From Bacteroidota bacterium (lineage in GTDB: Bacteria > Bacteroidota > Bacteroidia > Flavobacteriales > Flavobacteriaceae): 64,000 bases of DNA. The first letter of the stretch is position 1, and each line of letters opens with the position of its first letter. Shown in pieces: positions 27,325-35,572 of the stretch. The notes under the pieces are model-generated. The model saw only the letters and a program-made list of their open reading frames with translations. It was not told where the DNA came from and searched no databases. Location of the stretch: positions 1-64,000 of the forward strand of contig CANFJB010000001.1 in NCBI GenBank assembly GCA_947447375.1. Reading direction: 5' to 3'. Made by a program: the position numbers and the translations under genes.

Positions 27325-28425
27325 TTAATTGGAAAAATGATTCATTATTTTTTCTTGATGGCTGATGCTTTCTTGATGTATTGCCTTGAATAATTTTAAA
27401 ATAAATTCTTCGCTTAATCCTTTTTCTTCTCCGTCAGCCACCATCTTTTCAAGGATTTCCGACCATCGCTTATTTTGTAACACCGATACATTCTTGGCTT
27501 TTTTAATTGCACCTATTTTTTCTGCAACTTTCATTCTGTTTCCTAATAATTCCAATATTTTAGAATCGGCGATGTCAATTTTCGCTCTCAATTTCACCAT
27601 ATCAGAATTAAAATCTTCTTCTTCTACTGATGATTTTCTAATTACTAATTCTTGAATTATTTGCTTTAAAGCTTGAGGTGTTACTTGTTGATCGGCATCA
27701 CTCCAAGCGTTTTCTGGATCATTATGCGTTTCAATCATTAAACCATCATAATTCAAATCCATCGCTTGTTGGGAAACTTCTTTTATCATCGCTCTTTTAC
27801 CGGTAATATGCGAAGGATCACAAATTAGTGGTAAATCAGGAAATTTACTTTGTAAATCGATAGCAATTTGCCACTCGGGAATGTTTCTGTATTTTGTTTT
27901 TTCATAGGTTGAAAATCCTCTATGAATCATCCCTAATTTCTTAATTCCAGCATTGTATAAACGCTCCACTCCACCAATCCATAAAGCCAAATCAGGATTT
28001 ACTGGGTTTTTTACCAATACTATTTTGTCGGTATTTTTCAATGCATCCGCAATTTCTTGAACTGCAAATGTATTCACTGTAGTTCTAGCACCTATCCAAA
28101 GTACATCAATATCATGTTCTAATGCTAACTTTACGTGTGCTGCATTCGCAACTTCAATTGCTATCATCAAACCAGTTTCCGCTTTTGCTTTTTGTAACCA
28201 TTTCAACCCAATTTCTCCTACTCCTTCAAATCCTCCCGGGCGAGTTCTCGGTTTCCAAATTCCTGCTCTGAAAATAGTAACATCAGAATTTTTTAAATCG
28301 TGAGCAATTTTTAAAACCTGCTCTTCTGTTTCTGCGCTACAAGGCCCCGCAATCATCAATGGATGTGGCAAGTTAAAATCGTCTAACCACTTTCTCATTT
28401 CTTTATTGTTAACCATGTCTTTCAT
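27325..28425 (-). CDS. Bifunctional DAHP synthase / chorismate mutase
   Basis: A 366-residue fusion. Residues of about 10-260 form a type I-beta DAHP synthase (MIAGPCSAETEEQVLKIAHD, then RAGIWKPRTRPGGFEG, then DPSHITGKRAMI), which condenses PEP and erythrose-4-phosphate. Residues of about 270-360 are an AroQ-type chorismate mutase helix bundle (LRAKIDIADSKILELLGNRM, then VAEKIGAIKKAK). This fusion order is common in Bacteroidetes and couples the first shikimate step to phenylalanine/tyrosine synthesis. It heads the run that ends with aroA. Confidence 0.93.
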   Translation of the reverse strand: MKDMVNNKEMRKWLDDFNLPHPLMIAGPCSAETEEQVLKIAHDLKNSDVTIFRAGIWKPRTRPGGFEGVGEIGLKWLQKAKAETGLMIAIEVANAAHVKLALEHDIDVLWIGARTTVNTFAVQEIADALKNTDKIVLVKNPVNPDLALWIGGVERLYNAGIKKLGMIHRGFSTYEKTKYRNIPEWQIAIDLQSKFPDLPLICDPSHITGKRAMIKEVSQQAMDLNYDGLMIETHNDPENAWSDADQQVTPQALKQIIQELVIRKSSVEEEDFNSDMVKLRAKIDIADSKILELLGNRMKVAEKIGAIKKAKNVSVLQNKRWSEILEKMVADGEEKGLSEEFILKLFKAIHQESISHQEKIMNHFSN

Positions 28426-28590
28426 TCTTTAGATTGCGCTATTTAAATATTCTACAAAATTATTACAATTATCTTGAATACCCTTTTTGTTTGCTTATTA
28501 TTTACAACAATTTTAGATTTTGTTCGTTACCTAAATAAATTAATGAGGTGGCATTTTAGAAATGATTATGGTAAACCTAATTTTTCTGCT

Positions 28591-28598
28591 TACTTTTG
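28591..28598 (+). promoter_or_regulatory. Candidate -7 element of gldA
   Basis: TACTTTTG fits TAnnTTTG. The predicted transcript would start just before the ATG at 28614 and after the alternative upstream ATG at 28596, so it helps to decide the start. No convincing TTG was seen 19-21 bases upstream. Confidence 0.45.
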
Positions 28599-28613
28599 TT
28601 TAAAATAAATAAT

Positions 28614-29513
28614 ATGTCAATTGAAGTTGTAAATATTTCTAAAAGTTATGGCGATCAGAAAGCCCTGGACGCCGTTTCATTCTCTGTTAAAAAGGGAGAA
28701 ATTGTAGGTTTTTTAGGTCCGAATGGTGCTGGGAAATCTACATTAATGAAAATATTAACTACCTATATTACTGCAGATGAAGGAAGTGCATCTGTAAACG
28801 GATTTGATGTAAATTCCAATCAAAAATCGGTTCAATTGTCTGTTGGTTATTTGCCTGAGCACAATCCATTGTATTTAGATTTGTATGTAAGAGAATATTT
28901 GGCTTTCAATGCCGATGTTTTTAAAGTGGAAAAATCTAGAATAAATGAGGTTATTGAATTAACAGGTTTAACTTCTGAAAGTCATAAAAAAATTGGGCAA
29001 TTGTCCAAAGGATATCGTCAAAGAGTGGGTTTAGCCAATGCGCTTTTACACAATCCCGATGTTTTAATATTAGATGAACCTACCACAGGTTTAGATCCAA
29101 ATCAATTGGTTGAGATTAGAAATGTGATTAAAAACGTTGGAAAAGACAAAACGGTATTCTTATCAACACACATTATGCAAGAGGTTGAAGCCATTTGCGA
29201 TCGCGTTATTATTATCAATAATGGTAAAATTGTAACCGATAAAAAATTAGACAAACTGATTTCTTCAGACAAAGAACAAATTATCGAAGTTGAATTTGAT
29301 TTTAAAATCGAAGAACAGGCTTTTGCAAAAATACCTCATTTAAAATCCTATAAAAATGTTCATGATATGGTTTGGGAATTGACTTTTATTTCTGAAACCG
29401 ATATGCGACCAGTCGTTTTTGATTTTGCCAATGAAAATGGTTTGAAAACACTACAATTGAATCAAAAGAATAAAAATTTAGAAGCTATTTTTCGAGAAAT
29501 TACAAAAAAATAA
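28614..29513 (+). CDS. gldA: Gliding-motility ABC transporter ATP-binding protein GldA
   Basis: The ATG at 28614 gives 299 residues starting MSIEVVNISKSYGDQ, as in characterised GldA. An in-frame ATG at 28596 would lie at or before the predicted transcript start. ABC ATPase motifs are Walker A GPNGAGKST, the signature LSKGYRQRVGLA, Walker B VLILDEPTTGLDP and the H-loop STHIM. GldA works with the permease-type GldF/GldG in Flavobacterium gliding; those genes are not in this window. A more general ABC-2 exporter ATPase cannot be excluded. Confidence 0.85.
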   Translation: MSIEVVNISKSYGDQKALDAVSFSVKKGEIVGFLGPNGAGKSTLMKILTTYITADEGSASVNGFDVNSNQKSVQLSVGYLPEHNPLYLDLYVREYLAFNADVFKVEKSRINEVIELTGLTSESHKKIGQLSKGYRQRVGLANALLHNPDVLILDEPTTGLDPNQLVEIRNVIKNVGKDKTVFLSTHIMQEVEAICDRVIIINNGKIVTDKKLDKLISSDKEQIIEVEFDFKIEEQAFAKIPHLKSYKNVHDMVWELTFISETDMRPVVFDFANENGLKTLQLNQKNKNLEAIFREITKK

Positions 29514-29518
29514 TAACC

Positions 29519-30256
29519 CTAATTATAGATCAATCTTCCTTGATAATATTGCTGAACATCAACTATTGGCGGGGTGTTTTTAATAATTAAATTTCCCGTA
29601 CTAAATAGTTTCCCTGTTATTTTATCTATTGGTTTTACAACTATATCATTGGTGCCTCTATGGAAAATTTGGATCTCTTTCGCGTTTAAATTCTCACCTG
29701 AAAAACGCCCATTTCCTTCATAAAAATTAACTTTAAGAATATTGGTTAAACCAGAAATAAAATACCTAGAAACGTTATTATTTTCGACAACCAATTGAGA
29801 GTTATTAATATTCAAATAGAAATCGCCTGTTCCAGCACCATCAGATAAATCAGTAGAAATCAGACTTAATATTGGATAAGTCAAAACGCCATTGGAAGTG
29901 ATATTTTTTTCAGTTTTAGAATGGATTTCCGTTACGTTTGGAGAAGTTACAAATACAGTAGTATTTCCATAATCACGAACCCAATTGCATGTTGTTTTGT
30001 CTTTTATAGATAACAATCCGTTTTCAACTTTAACTTCAATATTGGAAATTAAATTCTCACCTGTTTGAACTTGAACGCTGGCAACAGGGCCTTGAGTAAT
30101 AACCAAACTGATTCCCGAGTAAACAATGATTTTATCAAAAGTACTAATACTAAAATCTCGAGTAATTATTGCGCCTGTAGATTCAACACACTCGGATGGT
30201 TTTGAACAGCCAAGTGCAAAAAATAGGAAACAAATTAAGATTATTATTTTTTTCAA
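29519..30256 (-). CDS. DUF2807 (GIN-domain) lipoprotein
   Basis: A 245-residue lipoprotein (MKKIIILICFLFFALGC, lipobox ALGC). The body is a repeating beta-strand pattern typical of the DUF2807 auto-transporter-adhesin head domain (DFSISTFDKIIVYSGISLVI, then ENLISNIEVKVENGLLSI). The function is unknown; the fold suggests a small beta-helix at the cell surface or in the periplasm. It lies 10 bases after the PagL-like gene and ends 5 bases from the convergent gldA stop. Confidence 0.8.
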   Translation of the reverse strand: MKKIIILICFLFFALGCSKPSECVESTGAIITRDFSISTFDKIIVYSGISLVITQGPVASVQVQTGENLISNIEVKVENGLLSIKDKTTCNWVRDYGNTTVFVTSPNVTEIHSKTEKNITSNGVLTYPILSLISTDLSDGAGTGDFYLNINNSQLVVENNNVSRYFISGLTNILKVNFYEGNGRFSGENLNAKEIQIFHRGTNDIVVKPIDKITGKLFSTGNLIIKNTPPIVDVQQYYQGRLIYN

Positions 30257-30266
30257 AGTCTAATTA

Positions 30267-31358
30267 TTAAAGTCGAACACCCACTCCAAATTCTAATGCC
30301 TCCGCTAAAAAACCATGCGTTTTTATTGCTAATTCTGTATAGAGTTTATTGCTGATATAATATTTCATTCCCAATCGATCATAAAAAGCAGTATCGTATT
30401 TAAATGGTTTATAGACATAATATCCAATTTGAGTTTCGAGAGATATTCTATTGATAAACAACTCGTGACCCACGAAAATTCCCACTCTTTTATAATCTGT
30501 ATTTGGATCTAAATTCAGTTCTGGATAGGCAACAGATTGATATTTTATGAAATCGATGATGCTTTTTGTTAAAAATAGTTCTGTACCAAACTGAAGTGCA
30601 CTTTTCCGATTTAATCTTTTATCGACATAAAAACCAAGATGATAAAATGGATAAATTCCACTTCCTACAACGACACTTTCATTATTTCCAGTCCTAAAAA
30701 CAAAATTGTATTTAATTGGTTCCTTGAATTTCATGCTGAAAGAAGTGGTGTCTTTTATTTGATCTGAATTTTTTTCAAAATCATAAGTAAGTCCTAAATT
30801 TACATTAAATGTGTTAATCCCTCTATTGGGTGATTTCATTCTAGCATTGGAAAAATGAGTAAACAGGAATCCCGATTGAACCGATAAATGATCGATAATT
30901 TTTGTTTTGTAATTGAGACCGAAATTTACGTTCCCCAAAAATTTTGAGCCAAATGAAATATTTTTATTATTGGTTTCATTATCATGTGGATTGGAAACCA
31001 TAGCAATTCCATCAGAAATTTTAAACACTAATTTTCGATTTAGAAAATAGAAATTATAATGCAATCCAACGGCGTAGGTATGTCCTAGAAATTCATTTTT
31101 AAAATCTTGATACAACAAATAAACTCCGTAATCCGGATAATTATAGGCTCTTTCCCACTCCTCTTTTCCATAGGTTTTCTTAGAAAAACTAACTAAAAAC
31201 CCCTCCGGATGTCCTGTAATTAATGGTCCAAGATCGGGCGCATGCTTCAAAATATTTCCAGTAAAATAATTAGCATCAACAGCAAATGAATTGGGATTAT
31301 TTTGCCCAAAAACACATCCAAAATAAAAAAGTAAAAGGACTAAATACTGTTTTTTCAT
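30267..31358 (-). CDS. Acyloxyacyl hydrolase/PagL-like outer-membrane protein
   Basis: The start at 31358 (363 residues) gives a typical signal peptide (MKKQYLVLLLFYFGCVFGQ); an ATG 15 bases upstream is less likely. The protein is predicted to be an outer-membrane beta-barrel. The segment FLFTHFSNARMKSPNRGINT carries the His-x-Ser-Asn pattern seen in PagL-type lipid A 3-O-deacylases. Here the protein is longer than classical PagL, with extra strands. Remodelling of lipid A acyl chains is the family function and inference here. It lies 30 bases after metF. Confidence 0.75.
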   Translation of the reverse strand: MKKQYLVLLLFYFGCVFGQNNPNSFAVDANYFTGNILKHAPDLGPLITGHPEGFLVSFSKKTYGKEEWERAYNYPDYGVYLLYQDFKNEFLGHTYAVGLHYNFYFLNRKLVFKISDGIAMVSNPHDNETNNKNISFGSKFLGNVNFGLNYKTKIIDHLSVQSGFLFTHFSNARMKSPNRGINTFNVNLGLTYDFEKNSDQIKDTTSFSMKFKEPIKYNFVFRTGNNESVVVGSGIYPFYHLGFYVDKRLNRKSALQFGTELFLTKSIIDFIKYQSVAYPELNLDPNTDYKRVGIFVGHELFINRISLETQIGYYVYKPFKYDTAFYDRLGMKYYISNKLYTELAIKTHGFLAEALEFGVGVRL

Positions 31359-31388
31359 TTGATACAATTGCAAACAAATATACTATTC

Positions 31389-32345
31389 TTAAAATACTGC
31401 TTTAGCAATTTGTCGAATATTTTCTGATTTTCCCATAGAATAATAATGCAAAACAGGAACTCCCGCTTTTTTTAACTCTAACGATTGTTGGATTGCCCAT
31501 TCAATACCTACTGCTTTTACATCAGCTGCAGAAGAACTTTTTTCAATGGCGTTAATTAAGTCTTCGGGTAAATCTACTCGAAAAATTTGTGGCAATAACT
31601 GCATGTGTTTCTTTACAGCAATGGGTTTAATCCCTGGAATAATTGGTATTGTGATTCCAATTGCTCTGGCTTTTTCTACAAATTCAAAATATTTAGAATT
31701 GTCAAAAAACATTTGGGTAACCACATAATCGGCACCGGCGTCCACTTTTTCTTTCAATCTTTTTAAATCCGATTGTAGCGAAGGCGATTCCAAGTGTTTC
31801 TCTGGATAACCTGCCACGCCTATACAAAAATCTGATTTATTATCAACGTCAATTAAATCATGTAAATATTTACCGTCATTTAATTGTTTTATTTGTTTTA
31901 CTAAATCTACCGCGTAATTATTTCCTCCATTTTTGGGCATAAAATATTTCTCTTCTTTCATTGCATCGCCACGTAATGCCATCACATTGTCGATTCCTAA
32001 ATAGTGACAATCTACCAATAAATACTCGGTTTCTTCTTTGGTAAAACCACCACAAAGTACATGTGGAATTGTATCTACATTGTATTTATGCTTGATAGAA
32101 GCACAAATTCCAAGAGTACCAGGTCGCATTCTGGTAAGTTTTTTATCTAATAATCCGTTTCCTTTGTCTATATATACAAATTCTTCACGAGAAGTAGTTA
32201 CATCAATAAATGGCGGATTAAATTCCATTAACGGATCTATATTATCATACAATTCTTGAATGCTTTTCCCTTTTTGAGGCGGTATAATTTCAAAAGAAAA
32301 TAAAGTGTTTCCTTTCGCTTTTTCGATGTGTTTTGTTACTTTCAT
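31389..32345 (-). CDS. metF: Methylenetetrahydrofolate reductase
   Basis: The ATG at 32345 (MKVTKHIEKAKGNTLFSFEI) gives 318 residues, the usual length. The frame stays open upstream through a CAACAACC-type array to a TTG at 32408, but those residues (QPTTNNHQPTTN) are repeat-derived. MetF reduces 5,10-methylene-THF to 5-methyl-THF, the methyl donor for MetH. Visible family features are FEIIPPQKG at the FAD/folate site, CGGFTKEETEYLL, ALRGDAMKEEKYF and DYVVTQMFFDNSKYFEF. It is the last gene of the riboswitch-controlled methionine operon. Confidence 0.95.
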   Translation of the reverse strand: MKVTKHIEKAKGNTLFSFEIIPPQKGKSIQELYDNIDPLMEFNPPFIDVTTSREEFVYIDKGNGLLDKKLTRMRPGTLGICASIKHKYNVDTIPHVLCGGFTKEETEYLLVDCHYLGIDNVMALRGDAMKEEKYFMPKNGGNNYAVDLVKQIKQLNDGKYLHDLIDVDNKSDFCIGVAGYPEKHLESPSLQSDLKRLKEKVDAGADYVVTQMFFDNSKYFEFVEKARAIGITIPIIPGIKPIAVKKHMQLLPQIFRVDLPEDLINAIEKSSSAADVKAVGIEWAIQQSLELKKAGVPVLHYYSMGKSENIRQIAKAVF

Positions 32346-32350
32346 ATAAT

Positions 32351-32427
32351 TGGTTGTTGGTTGATGGTTGTTGGTTGTTGGTTGCAGATAATTTCTATCA
32401 ACCATCAACTATCAACCATCAACTATT
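32351..32427. repeat. Inverted heptad arrays at the metH-metF junction
   Basis: GGTTGTTGGTTGATGGTTG plus two more units (32351-32384) faces CAACCATCAACTATCAACC plus one more unit (32398-32427) across a 13-base spacer. The two arrays can fold into a hairpin. Units are 7 bases, GGTTGTT or GGTTGAT. It occupies essentially the whole gap between the metH stop and the metF start. Confidence 0.9.
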
Positions 32428-32429
32428 AT

Positions 32430-35147
32430 TTAATCTGCTATATTTGGATTTAACCATTTTGTTGCTACTTCTGTTGAAATATTTCTTCGTTTTGAATAAT
32501 CAATAACTTGATCTTCTTTAATTTTTCCGAGTCCAAAATACTTGCTTTCAGGATTTGCAAAGTAATATCCAGAGACTGATGAAGCTGGCCACATTGCCAT
32601 ACTTTCGGTAAGTTTAACTCCAATTTCATGTTCTACATTAAGTAATTTCCAAATAGTAGGTTTCTCCAAATGGTCCGGACACGCTGGATAACCTGGCGCT
32701 GGACGAATTCCATTGTACTTTTCTTCTATTAAATCATCAGGTGATAAAACCTCATCGGAAGCATAACCCCAAATGTCTTTCCTAACTTTTTCATGTAAAT
32801 ATTCTGCAAAAGCTTCCGCCAATCGATCCGCAAGTGCTTTTACCATAATTGAATTATAGTCGTCTAATTTTGTTTCAAATTCGGCAGCCCATTCATCAAC
32901 TCCAAAACCGGTTGTTACACAAAATGCTCCTATATAATCCGTTTTACCACAATCTTTCGGAGCAATAAAATCGGCTAATGCTATATTTGGTGCACCTGCC
33001 GTTTTTTGAGATTGCTGACGCAAAGTCAGAAAAGCTAGTGGTTGTTGATTATTGGTTGTGGGTTGAACCAAAATATCATCATCATTAACCTGATTCGCAG
33101 GGAAAATTCCATAAATCCCTTTGGCAGATAATTTCTTTTCCTTCAAAATTACTTTTAGCATTTCTTGGGCGTCTGCAAAAACAGAAGTTGCTTGTTCTCC
33201 AACTACCTCATCTGTTAAAATGGCTGGATATTTTCCAAACAATTCCCAAGTTCTAAAAAACGGAGTCCAATCGATATAAGGAACTAAAACATCCAAATCT
33301 ACTTCTATAGTTTTTGTTCCAATGAAATTTGGTTTTACAGGAGTAAAATTGTCCCAATCTAATTTTAATTTATTAGCACGAGCTTGTTCGATAGTTAGGA
33401 AATTCTTATCCCGACTTCTGTTCAAATATCCTTCTCGCAGTTCATCGTATTCCGAACGAATTTCGCTTACGTATTTTAAATTGGTATCTTCATTCAATAA
33501 ATTTCCTGCCACAGTAACCGCTCTTGAAGCGTCATTAACATGAACCACAGTGCTCGAATATTGAGGTGCAATTTTAACAGCAGTGTGCGCTCGAGAAGTG
33601 GTAGCGCCCCCAATCATAATTGGGATTTTTACATTTAACCTCTCCAATTCTTTAGCCAAATAAACCATTTCATCCAATGATGGAGTGATTAATCCGCTTA
33701 ATCCAATAATATCAACGTTGTGCTCAATTGCAGCAGCGATAATTTTCTCTGGCGCAACCATCACCCCTAAATCAATGATTTCGTAATTATTACAACCTAA
33801 AACTACCGAAACTATGTTTTTCCCAATGTCGTGAACATCGCCTTTTACTGTTGCCATTAGAATGCGGCCTGCCCCTTGTTTATCGCCAACTTGCTTACTA
33901 GCTTCGATGTAAGGAAGTAAATAGGCAACCGCTTTTTTCATTACACGTGCTGATTTTACAACTTGTGGCAAGAACATTTTTCCACTTCCAAATAAATCCC
34001 CAACAACATTCATTCCTGCCATTAAATTGATTTCAATAACATCTATTGGTTTGGAAGCGGCGAGTCTGGCTTCTTCAATATCTTCATCAATAAACTCATC
34101 AATTCCTTTAACTAAGGAATGTGTTAAACGTTCTTGAATTGTTCCTGATCGCCATTCAAGCCCCCCCTTAATCCCCCCCGAAGGGAGGGAAATGATTCCT
34201 TTTACATTTTCTGCAAAATCCAATAGTCTTTCGGTAGCGTCCTCTCTTCGATTTAATAATACGTCTTCAACATGCTCTAATAAATCTTTTGGGATTTCAT
34301 CATAAATGGTTAACATTTCTGGGTTTACAATTCCCATGGTCATTCCATTATTAATTGCATGATATAAAAACACTGAATGCATTGCCTCACGAACGGTATC
34401 GTTTCCTCTAAACGAAAATGAAACGTTACTAACTCCGCCGCTTACATGTGCATGTGGAAGATTTTCTTTAATCCATTTTGTTGCCCTAAAGAAATCTAAC
34501 GCATTCAATTTGTGTTCGTCCATTCCCGTTGCTACAGGAAAAATATTAGGATCAAAAATGATGTCTTGAGGCGGAAAACCAACTTCATTAACTAGAATAT
34601 CGTAAGATCTTTTACAAATTTCGATTCGCCTTTCATAAGTATCGGCTTGTCCGACTTCGTCGAAGGCCATAATAATAACTGCCGCACCGTATTTTTTAAT
34701 TAATTTGGCATGATGAATAAAACGTTCTTCACCCTCTTTAAGAGAAATTGAATTGACCACGCTTTTTCCTTGTGCTACTTTCAAACCGGCTTCAATAATT
34801 TCCCATTTTGAACTGTCAATCATCAATGGAACACGAGAAATATCTGGTTCGGAAGCAATTAAATTCAGGAATGTGGTCATTGCATATACCCCATCAAGCA
34901 TTCCCTCATCCATATTGACATCGATGATTTGCGCACCGCCTTCCACCTGCTCTTTTGCAATAGAAAGTGCTTCCTCGTATTTCTCTTCTTTAATTAATCG
35001 AAGGAATTTTCGTGAACCCGTAACATTCGTCCTTTCACCAACGTTTACAAAGTTGGTATTAGGTGTAATTACTAATGGTTCAAGACCTGATAACTTTAAA
35101 AAGTTGTTGGTTGTTGGTTGTTGGTTGTTGGCCGTATCTATAATCAT
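32430..35147 (-). CDS. metH: Cobalamin-dependent methionine synthase, C-terminal part (pterin, B12 and activation domains)
   Basis: A 905-residue protein lacking the homocysteine domain, which is encoded separately at 35567-36562. The order is a pterin-binding TIM barrel from residue 25 ([18 protein letters not shown]), a cap region, and the B12-binding domain with its lower-ligand motif DVHDIGKN near residue 436. The SAM-dependent activation domain is at about 600-905 ([22 protein letters not shown]). Two insertions lie in frame: a G-rich hairpin-derived segment near residues 319-331 ([11 protein letters not shown]) and a heptad-repeat segment near 694-704 (QPTTNNQQP). Residues 6-15 are also repeat-derived. 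Its ATG overlaps the stop of the four-helix-bundle gene (ATGA). Confidence 0.95.
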   Translation of the reverse strand: MIIDTANNQQPTTNNFLKLSGLEPLVITPNTNFVNVGERTNVTGSRKFLRLIKEEKYEEALSIAKEQVEGGAQIIDVNMDEGMLDGVYAMTTFLNLIASEPDISRVPLMIDSSKWEIIEAGLKVAQGKSVVNSISLKEGEERFIHHAKLIKKYGAAVIIMAFDEVGQADTYERRIEICKRSYDILVNEVGFPPQDIIFDPNIFPVATGMDEHKLNALDFFRATKWIKENLPHAHVSGGVSNVSFSFRGNDTVREAMHSVFLYHAINNGMTMGIVNPEMLTIYDEIPKDLLEHVEDVLLNRREDATERLLDFAENVKGIISLPSGGIKGGLEWRSGTIQERLTHSLVKGIDEFIDEDIEEARLAASKPIDVIEINLMAGMNVVGDLFGSGKMFLPQVVKSARVMKKAVAYLLPYIEASKQVGDKQGAGRILMATVKGDVHDIGKNIVSVVLGCNNYEIIDLGVMVAPEKIIAAAIEHNVDIIGLSGLITPSLDEMVYLAKELERLNVKIPIMIGGATTSRAHTAVKIAPQYSSTVVHVNDASRAVTVAGNLLNEDTNLKYVSEIRSEYDELREGYLNRSRDKNFLTIEQARANKLKLDWDNFTPVKPNFIGTKTIEVDLDVLVPYIDWTPFFRTWELFGKYPAILTDEVVGEQATSVFADAQEMLKVILKEKKLSAKGIYGIFPANQVNDDDILVQPTTNNQQPLAFLTLRQQSQKTAGAPNIALADFIAPKDCGKTDYIGAFCVTTGFGVDEWAAEFETKLDDYNSIMVKALADRLAEAFAEYLHEKVRKDIWGYASDEVLSPDDLIEEKYNGIRPAPGYPACPDHLEKPTIWKLLNVEHEIGVKLTESMAMWPASSVSGYYFANPESKYFGLGKIKEDQVIDYSKRRNISTEVATKWLNPNIAD
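33039..33066. repeat. Heptad array inside metH coding sequence
   Basis: GTGGTTGTTGATTATTGGTT followed by GTGGGTTGA is a degenerate GGTTGTT-type array in frame within the activation-domain half. It encodes QPTTNNQQP on the minus strand. Confidence 0.8.
34159..34190. repeat. C/G-rich hairpin element inside metH coding sequence
   Basis: AGCCCCCCTTAATCCCCCCC followed by GAAGGGAGGGA contrasts sharply with the surrounding AT-rich code. It forms a hairpin of C-runs against G-runs and encodes [11 protein letters not shown] in the cap region. It is related to the intergenic element at 20238-20270. Confidence 0.7.
35103..35133. repeat. Heptad array at the start of the metH C-terminal gene
   Basis: Four units of GTTGTTG (plus-strand reading) span 35103-35131. 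They encode NNQQPTTNN at residues 7-15 of the metH product. The array lies on the 3' side of the four-helix-bundle gene, in opposite orientation to the array at 35555-35572. Confidence 0.9.
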
Positions 35148-35500
35148 AACAGCTTTCTATAATAATTTATAAATCCGTTTAATAATTTTTTACAAGATTG
35201 CATCTGGTTAAAAACAATATTAAAATTATTCTCGTCAATATATTTTTGGTCAAGAGCCACATAACATTGTGTTTCTAATTCATACAATGAACCTCTTGAA
35301 ATATGTAAAAAATTAATTGTGTCTTTTGCTGTTTGTCTACCACAACCTTCTGCAATATTTGAAGGAATTGAAACCGAACATCTTCTCATTTGATTTGTCA
35401 AACCGTAAATTTCATCTTTTGGAAAAACTTTAGAAAATTCATAAACTAAATTTGTCAATTTCCTTGCTTCCACCCAAACTTCTAGTTTATTATATTCCAT
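35144..35500 (-). CDS. Four-helix-bundle protein, 23S rRNA intervening-sequence (S23) family
   Basis: A 118-residue helical protein with family hallmarks: [20 protein letters not shown] at the start, [20 protein letters not shown], and [35 protein letters not shown] follows. Members were first found inside 23S rRNA intervening sequences; relatives include the Avd accessory protein of diversity-generating retroelements. Molecular function is unsettled. Here it sits between the two metH parts, 66 bases after the first and overlapping the second by four bases (ATGA), so it should be translated with them. It is flanked by oppositely oriented heptad arrays. No reverse transcriptase or rRNA is nearby. 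Confidence 0.9.
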   Translation of the reverse strand: MEYNKLEVWVEARKLTNLVYEFSKVFPKDEIYGLTNQMRRCSVSIPSNIAEGCGRQTAKDTINFLHISRGSLYELETQCYVALDQKYIDENNFNIVFNQMQSCKKLLNGFINYYRKLL

Positions 35501-35554
35501 ATTTATTTTTAATTATTGTAATCTACCTTAAATTTTCTTGATTTAATCTCCAAA

Positions 35555-35572
35555 AACCATCAACCATCAACC
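35555..35572. repeat. Heptad array at the end of the metH N-terminal gene
   Basis: Two and a half units of the AACCATC heptad (GGTTGAT on the coding strand) span the stop codon of the homocysteine-methyltransferase gene. The array lies on the 5' side of the four-helix-bundle gene. Confidence 0.85.

Noticed and set aside
32346..32408. metF starting at the TTG at 32408 (21 extra residues)
   Set aside because: The extra residues are encoded by the CAACAACC array. The ATG at 32345 gives the normal family N-terminus and length.
32351..32427. CRISPR array
   Set aside because: The repeats are 7-base units without spacers of regular length, and no cas genes are present. The 90-bp and 15-bp arrays at 12 kb are likewise tandem repeats, not CRISPR.
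34753..35172. Plus-strand frame of 139 codons opposite the start of metH
   Set aside because: Antisense shadow that also reads through the heptad array; no domain seen.
35144..35500. Diversity-generating retroelement (Avd-like accessory gene)
   Set aside because: The S23-type protein is related to Avd, but no reverse transcriptase, template/variable repeat pair or C-type-lectin target gene is seen in the window.
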